Positions 59,778 through 64,000 of a stretch of 64,000 nucleotides of DNA are shown here, one piece after another. How positions within the stretch are numbered: position 1 is the stretch's first letter; the number at the start of each line of letters is the position of its first letter. Origin of the DNA: Dichetophora obliterata. Its lineage: Eukaryota; Arthropoda; Insecta; Diptera; Sciomyzidae. Where the stretch lies: contig OY986438.1 of assembly GCA_963920525.1 (NCBI GenBank), forward strand, positions 127,285,420 to 127,349,419, given 5' to 3'. Under the pieces are notes generated by a model, which saw only the letters and a program-made list of their open reading frames with translations, made no database searches and was not told the DNA's origin. The position numbers were made by a program, and so were the translations under genes.

Positions 59778-61157
59778 TAGTGTTTTTAGGAACGTTATTG
59801 GTTTTCAAATTGTTTTTAATAAAAAAAAAAAAATTCGAGACAAAACACAATGTATGCGTCGACATTCATCGTTTAAACCTAAGTACTTTCTAAAAATCGT
59901 ATAGAAAATCATCATTAATAATGGTGACACTTAGAACATCCTACGAGCTTACCTACTTAATAGTGTTATAAAAAATAGTAGGGCTACTCTAACCCTTACG
60001 TTTCTTAAAATATTTACTGAGGTGCTTCTAAAACAGAACTAAAGATATTATATTCACTAATATTTTCAAAATAGTTCAACCTGCTAATGAAAAAAACTCG
60101 ATCCTATCATTACTACAGTCGAAACGCCAGGAGAGAAAACCTTTGTCGAACTTGGAGAAGCCCAGTTTCGCATTCAAGGACTTTGCTATTTATACCATAT
60201 TTATTTATACCATTGTGACTTTTTCAAATACGCATTAAAAATCCAAAATTTTACAATTCATTGTTTTTATGTTTGTATATTGACCCTCTAAATTTGAACC
60301 AAATCCGAGACATAAAGTCCGAATCGAAGCCGAAATGGTGTAGAATCAGCACCTGAGACGATTTACCCATGTCCGTCTGAATCAACAGTATAACAACCTA
60401 TTAACACTATTACAACCAAAATTTTGAAGCTATCGTATTGAAATTGGATAAATAAGATCGAAAGCTAAAGATCAAGTTACTAAATGATGTAAATCATATA
60501 AAAATCGCACCTACCTCTTATACAAAGTGAATTTATGAAAAAGGGTAAATCATGTGTCCCTGGTGAAAATTAACACACACTTGTTAAAATATTGTTTGAA
60601 TTAAATAAATAGTAAATGTTACCACAATGTGAAAAGAAATAAATGGGCACATGTTACTGTTATGTTAGCAGGCACATGTTAAAACATTTTATTAATCGCA
60701 TGTTACCGCAAAGTGTAAGGTAAATATGTATATGGACACATTTTACCATATTATACATCGCGATTTAATGGGAATATATTACCACGAGAAATTTTATTTG
60801 TAACAAGTCAGCTTCTGAAAAATTAAATAGCCCTTGAGAAAATTTGTAAAATTTATAAAAATAAGAAACTATTAGATTTTTTAAATTTTATTTAACAAAA
60901 TTAAAAAAGTAAAAGAAAATAAATATAGAGAAATCACTTGCGTAACGCGCTTTATCAAGCATTTCATTGCATTATACGTGTCCTCATCTCATAGAGTAGC
61001 CTGAAGCTTTTTCACTAGGTCTTGTAGGCCAGTAAGGCTCACAAAACCTTGTTATTTTCTCTGTAAATAATATTCGAAATATATTCGTGTATTTATCAAT
61101 TACCTGAGCAGCCAAAATTTACTTTCCCCGACCAGGTGAAGTTTTTGTAAACATTCC

Positions 61158-62099
61158 CAACTAGAACTTATGATCCATATTTTGGTTGCAACGACGTCGT
61201 AGCGTTTATTTTTGTCTCAACATTGCCATGATGTTACGTATTTTTTACGTTACAGAGACCGCTATGATTCGAAAGTGGTGCAACACAATGCCGACATTGT
61301 GTTAGTGAAAATTACTTTGAAGTGACTTATCACATTTTAGTATAAATGCATTACAGAGTTGCCAATTTTGTTTACAGCCATAAATATAATTATTTTATAA
61401 TTATAATTTATATAATATATAGTAGTACAACATAATCTTAAGTGTTTTTTGATATTATTTGGAGCTAACTGTAGATGGGAAAGAAGATTTTCGGTAAAAT
61501 AACAGCCAAAACTTCTTAAGAATTTAAGCGCAATCTGAATTCAGAAAATATTGCAACAATTTCATACATTAATAAAAAATGTTTTAAAAAGTTTTGTGGA
61601 AAAAATGTTGTACACAAATTTCAGTAATAGCTTTTAATGTAAGAACTCCATTAAACATAATTAAAAGCAGTTTCATGTGTATTGTTAGGAAAATATAATA
61701 ATAATTTTCGTCCACCATTTTAAACAGAAAGAGCCTACACTTGGGTCACAATTAGCTAATTGTTACAAAATGGTTACATCTTAAGTTATTATTCCATAGT
61801 TGAGTGATGCATTTTTTAAAGGTAAAACTTGATAGATCGTTACAACATTCTGTGACCTAGTGGTAAAGTTGTATTAAAAAGGAAAGTCACATTGAAGGCA
61901 TAGTTACAATATAGGAATTGTGCCAATATAGTAAAAATAACGTAATTGTGTGACATTTTATTTCTGAAATGAAAATAAAACTCAGTAGGAATTTTTACAA
62001 ACTTTTCCCACAAAATATTTTCCAAATCAGTATCGCTGCAACGTCGTCGTGTAAAAAATGTGTCTTAAGTAACCTGTGGTCGCAAAATTCTACTTGGGT
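61158..62099. mobile_element. Possible inverted-repeat element
   Basis: CCCAACTAGAACTTATGATCC at the left resembles CCCAAGTAGAATTTTGCGACC read inward from the right. Both ends also carry a gcaacgacgtcgt-like motif nearby (61188 and 62036). Pairing is imperfect and no target duplication was found. Confidence 0.35.
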
Positions 62100-63047
62100 T
62101 GTTTGTGGCAATTTACTCAAAAGTTTTTGAATGCGTTTGTTCGAATCTCCCATTATACCAGGCACTCGTTGAAAGCGTATTAGCTATGAAATAACACTTT
62201 ATAAGTATGCTTTAAATTCTCAAAAAGTATTACAAAATAAAGCTCTGCAAAGAACCATCCAAGTACACCAGTTGCGTGTTGTTAGTTTTTCTTTTACCTA
62301 CTTGTATCTGTTTCGCTCTCTAAGCATTGAGTATGCATGGAATATTTCTCTTTTAGATAACGATGGAATAGGTATGAAAGAGTGAAATTACCAAGTATCA
62401 AAAATACTAGTTTGAGCACATACAGAACGAACAGATATATCGATAATACTGTTATCTTTATTTGGAACATCTGGAATATGTGACGTAGCAAGCATAAGGA
62501 ATAAAGAACGATAAAACAACAACAAAAAAAACAGTTTATATAAGTACAATGCATTTAAGTACGTTTTTATGTTTTAAATTTGCCAAAAATACGAAAAACG
62601 CATAGAAAGACACTCACCATTCTTCTTTTAGTAGAATAGAAATAGAAAAACACAAAATCAATACAAAGAGAACGATCTAGAATATCCGTATTGAATGGAT
62701 ATATCCATTTAAAAAAGGGTTAAAACAGATGCTCCACTTAGTGAAACAGATAAAGAGAAAAAAAGCTTACACTATAATGAGAGCCAGAGAAAGAGATGAT
62801 AAGCTCTCTGCTCATTCCAAAGCATATAAGTATGTTCTGTTCTACTCCTTGTTGTATTTGTATCAATATTATCAGGTTTTTAGTTGTTATATCTGTTTGT
62901 ACAAGTAGAACGGATGGTTCGCTGCAGACCTTTATTACAAAAATAGTTTAGCTTGGCTTATGAGCGATATTAATTGCTTGGGTGAAATAATGTTGCTCAT
63001 ACGCCGTGCTGATCTTTAATATATTAGATAAGCATATAGAAAACTCA

Positions 63048-63440
63048 TAAAAATATATAACAAATGCATGGGAACATAATGGTAACAAGTGCACATCATG
63101 GGACGCATAGTAACACATAATGTTCACTTGTTTCAATGATGTGTCCATGACATAATGGTAACAAGTGACCATTTTGTGAAGGTGTTTCTTATATAATGCA
63201 CAAATAACTCTTTTTGGTCGCAATGCTAAGGAGACATATGTATGCACTTTATTCAATGTATATTTATTATGTATTTTCTTGTTTTTTCAATGATAAAATT
63301 GCAATTAACACTCAGAAAAATATATAATAAATGCATGGGAACATAATGGTATCAAGTACACATCATGAGACAAGTTTTAACACATCTTGCTATTATGCCA
63401 TTGAAACAAGTGAACATTTTGTATAGATTGCCTCTAATAA
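63048..63440 (+). repeat. Direct repeat with aacataatggtaacaagtg units
   Basis: A block of about 60 bp starting aaaaatatataacaaatgcatg at 63048 recurs 268 bp later at 63316. Around both lie shorter relatives of cataatggtaacaagtg and its complement, near 63105-63170 and 63390-63420. Similar acatgttac phrases occur at 60585-60790. The last bases of the window (cacattatggtaacaa) belong to the same set. Confidence 0.6.
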
Positions 63441-64000
63441 GTTAATATAATCAATTACATTTATATAACAGAATCATTGATATTTGATGAATTAATTATG
63501 TTAAGTGTAATAAATAATAGAATAGAAATAAAAAGAACTCTAAACTATTCAAATATATACATATTTTTTTCTAAAAAAATTACTTACATTTCAATCCTTT
63601 CTGATGAAATATGTTCTGATGAAATACTAAGATTCAAGTAAACTTTATAAAAACTCACTCCACTTCACTTTTTAAACTTTTTACAGTTTAACAGCTAAAA
63701 AACAAATGAGTTATGTGAATGATAAAATTATTATTTGGTGAGCAAACTTGCAACAACAAGCATTTTTGTTGTTTGCTCGCGTCAAAAGCCGTCAAGGTTA
63801 TTGCTGCATATATTGTGTTGGTACTTTCTTGTAGCACACACGTGTTTGCTATTATTTTGTTGTTGTATTTGAAATTTTTTGAGACGATAGTAGCTCAGTG
63901 AACAGGTGTTCTTTCTATTTATTTTTTTTGCTTGTATCAAATTTCTTTTAAATGAAATGATGCGCTGAAGCTGTTCACATTATGGTAACAATTTTGTGAT

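Larger units (their letters stand above)
59780..64000. other. Intron sequence, no gene recognised
   Basis: About 4.2 kb with no recognised coding sequence. It contains a weak inverted-repeat pair (61158 and 62099) and the direct repeat at 63048-63440, listed separately. The third endostatin exon of Mp was not found here. Confidence 0.5.

Noticed and set aside
60115..60200. Peptide-like stretch (ETPGEKTFVELGEAQF) suggesting a gene fragment
   Set aside because: It is short, unsupported on either side, and I recognise no family.
63886..63912. tagctcagtgaacaggtg resembling a tRNA A box
   Set aside because: No B box or T arm follows within tRNA distance.
1..64000. CRISPR arrays, bacterial operons, ribosome binding sites, rRNA genes
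   Set aside because: None is present. The spliced endostatin exons, GT-AG introns and eukaryotic transposons show this is animal nuclear DNA.
46923..64000. Third endostatin exon
   Set aside because: I looked for a G-starting frame with the expected W-HG and C-x-W pattern and found none, so the next exon probably lies beyond the window.

Overview
The window is a piece of an AT-rich, repeat-laden insect genome, most likely a higher fly (brachyceran, probably calyptrate-sized genome). The only host coding sequence I can support is two exons of one gene on the + strand, at 3518-3648 and 46743-46922. Spliced together they read in frame as the first half of an endostatin (NC1) domain, so the gene is the collagen XV/XVIII orthologue, Multiplexin (Mp) in Drosophila. 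Both splice junctions are canonical and the intron between them is 43,094 bp. The exons before and after were not found, so the window is almost entirely intron.

The intron is filled with mobile elements, most with recognisable ends. From left to right: a long-hairpin MITE (4434-5043); a 3.4 kb hAT-type element (5540-8959, 8-bp target duplication) carrying an antisense fragment of a mitochondrial processing peptidase beta-like gene; a broken piggyBac element (9665-11890, TTAA on both sides); a Helitron cluster on the - strand (12576-14933); a 3.8 kb foldback (16891-20677) with an 816-bp palindromic insertion in one arm and the empty site preserved in the other; a TA-flanked MITE (22765-23006); a mariner scrap (about 24135); a tRNA-like SINE head (about 24980-25055); a 6.3 kb PIF/Harbinger element (25135-31463) with a HARBI1-type transposase and a convergent MADF-BESS gene, itself invaded by a hAT MITE, another inverted-repeat element and a CACTA/Tnp2-like fragment; a 2.5 kb foldback with 179-bp tandem units in each arm (32703-35240); another mariner scrap; a nearly intact DD41-type mariner (38067-39369); a second long-hairpin MITE (39842-40327); and a Tc1-like foldback (43633-45470) holding a 966-bp hAT-like insertion.

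Downstream of the second endostatin exon lie several more MITEs, one with two tRNA-like promoter regions at its centre (47182-47581). Two LINE copies of one group point towards each other (+ 50897-53864 and - 56146-59149), separated by a Helitron that keeps the C-terminal end of a Rep/helicase gene (54101-56144). The last 4 kb hold one more MITE, a dispersed direct repeat and no gene that I recognise.

No transposase or reverse transcriptase here is fully open. The least damaged is the mariner, with a single in-frame stop. The value of the window is therefore in the structure of the nested insertions and in a giant intron splitting the endostatin domain. All family calls rest on reading motifs by eye, without database searches.
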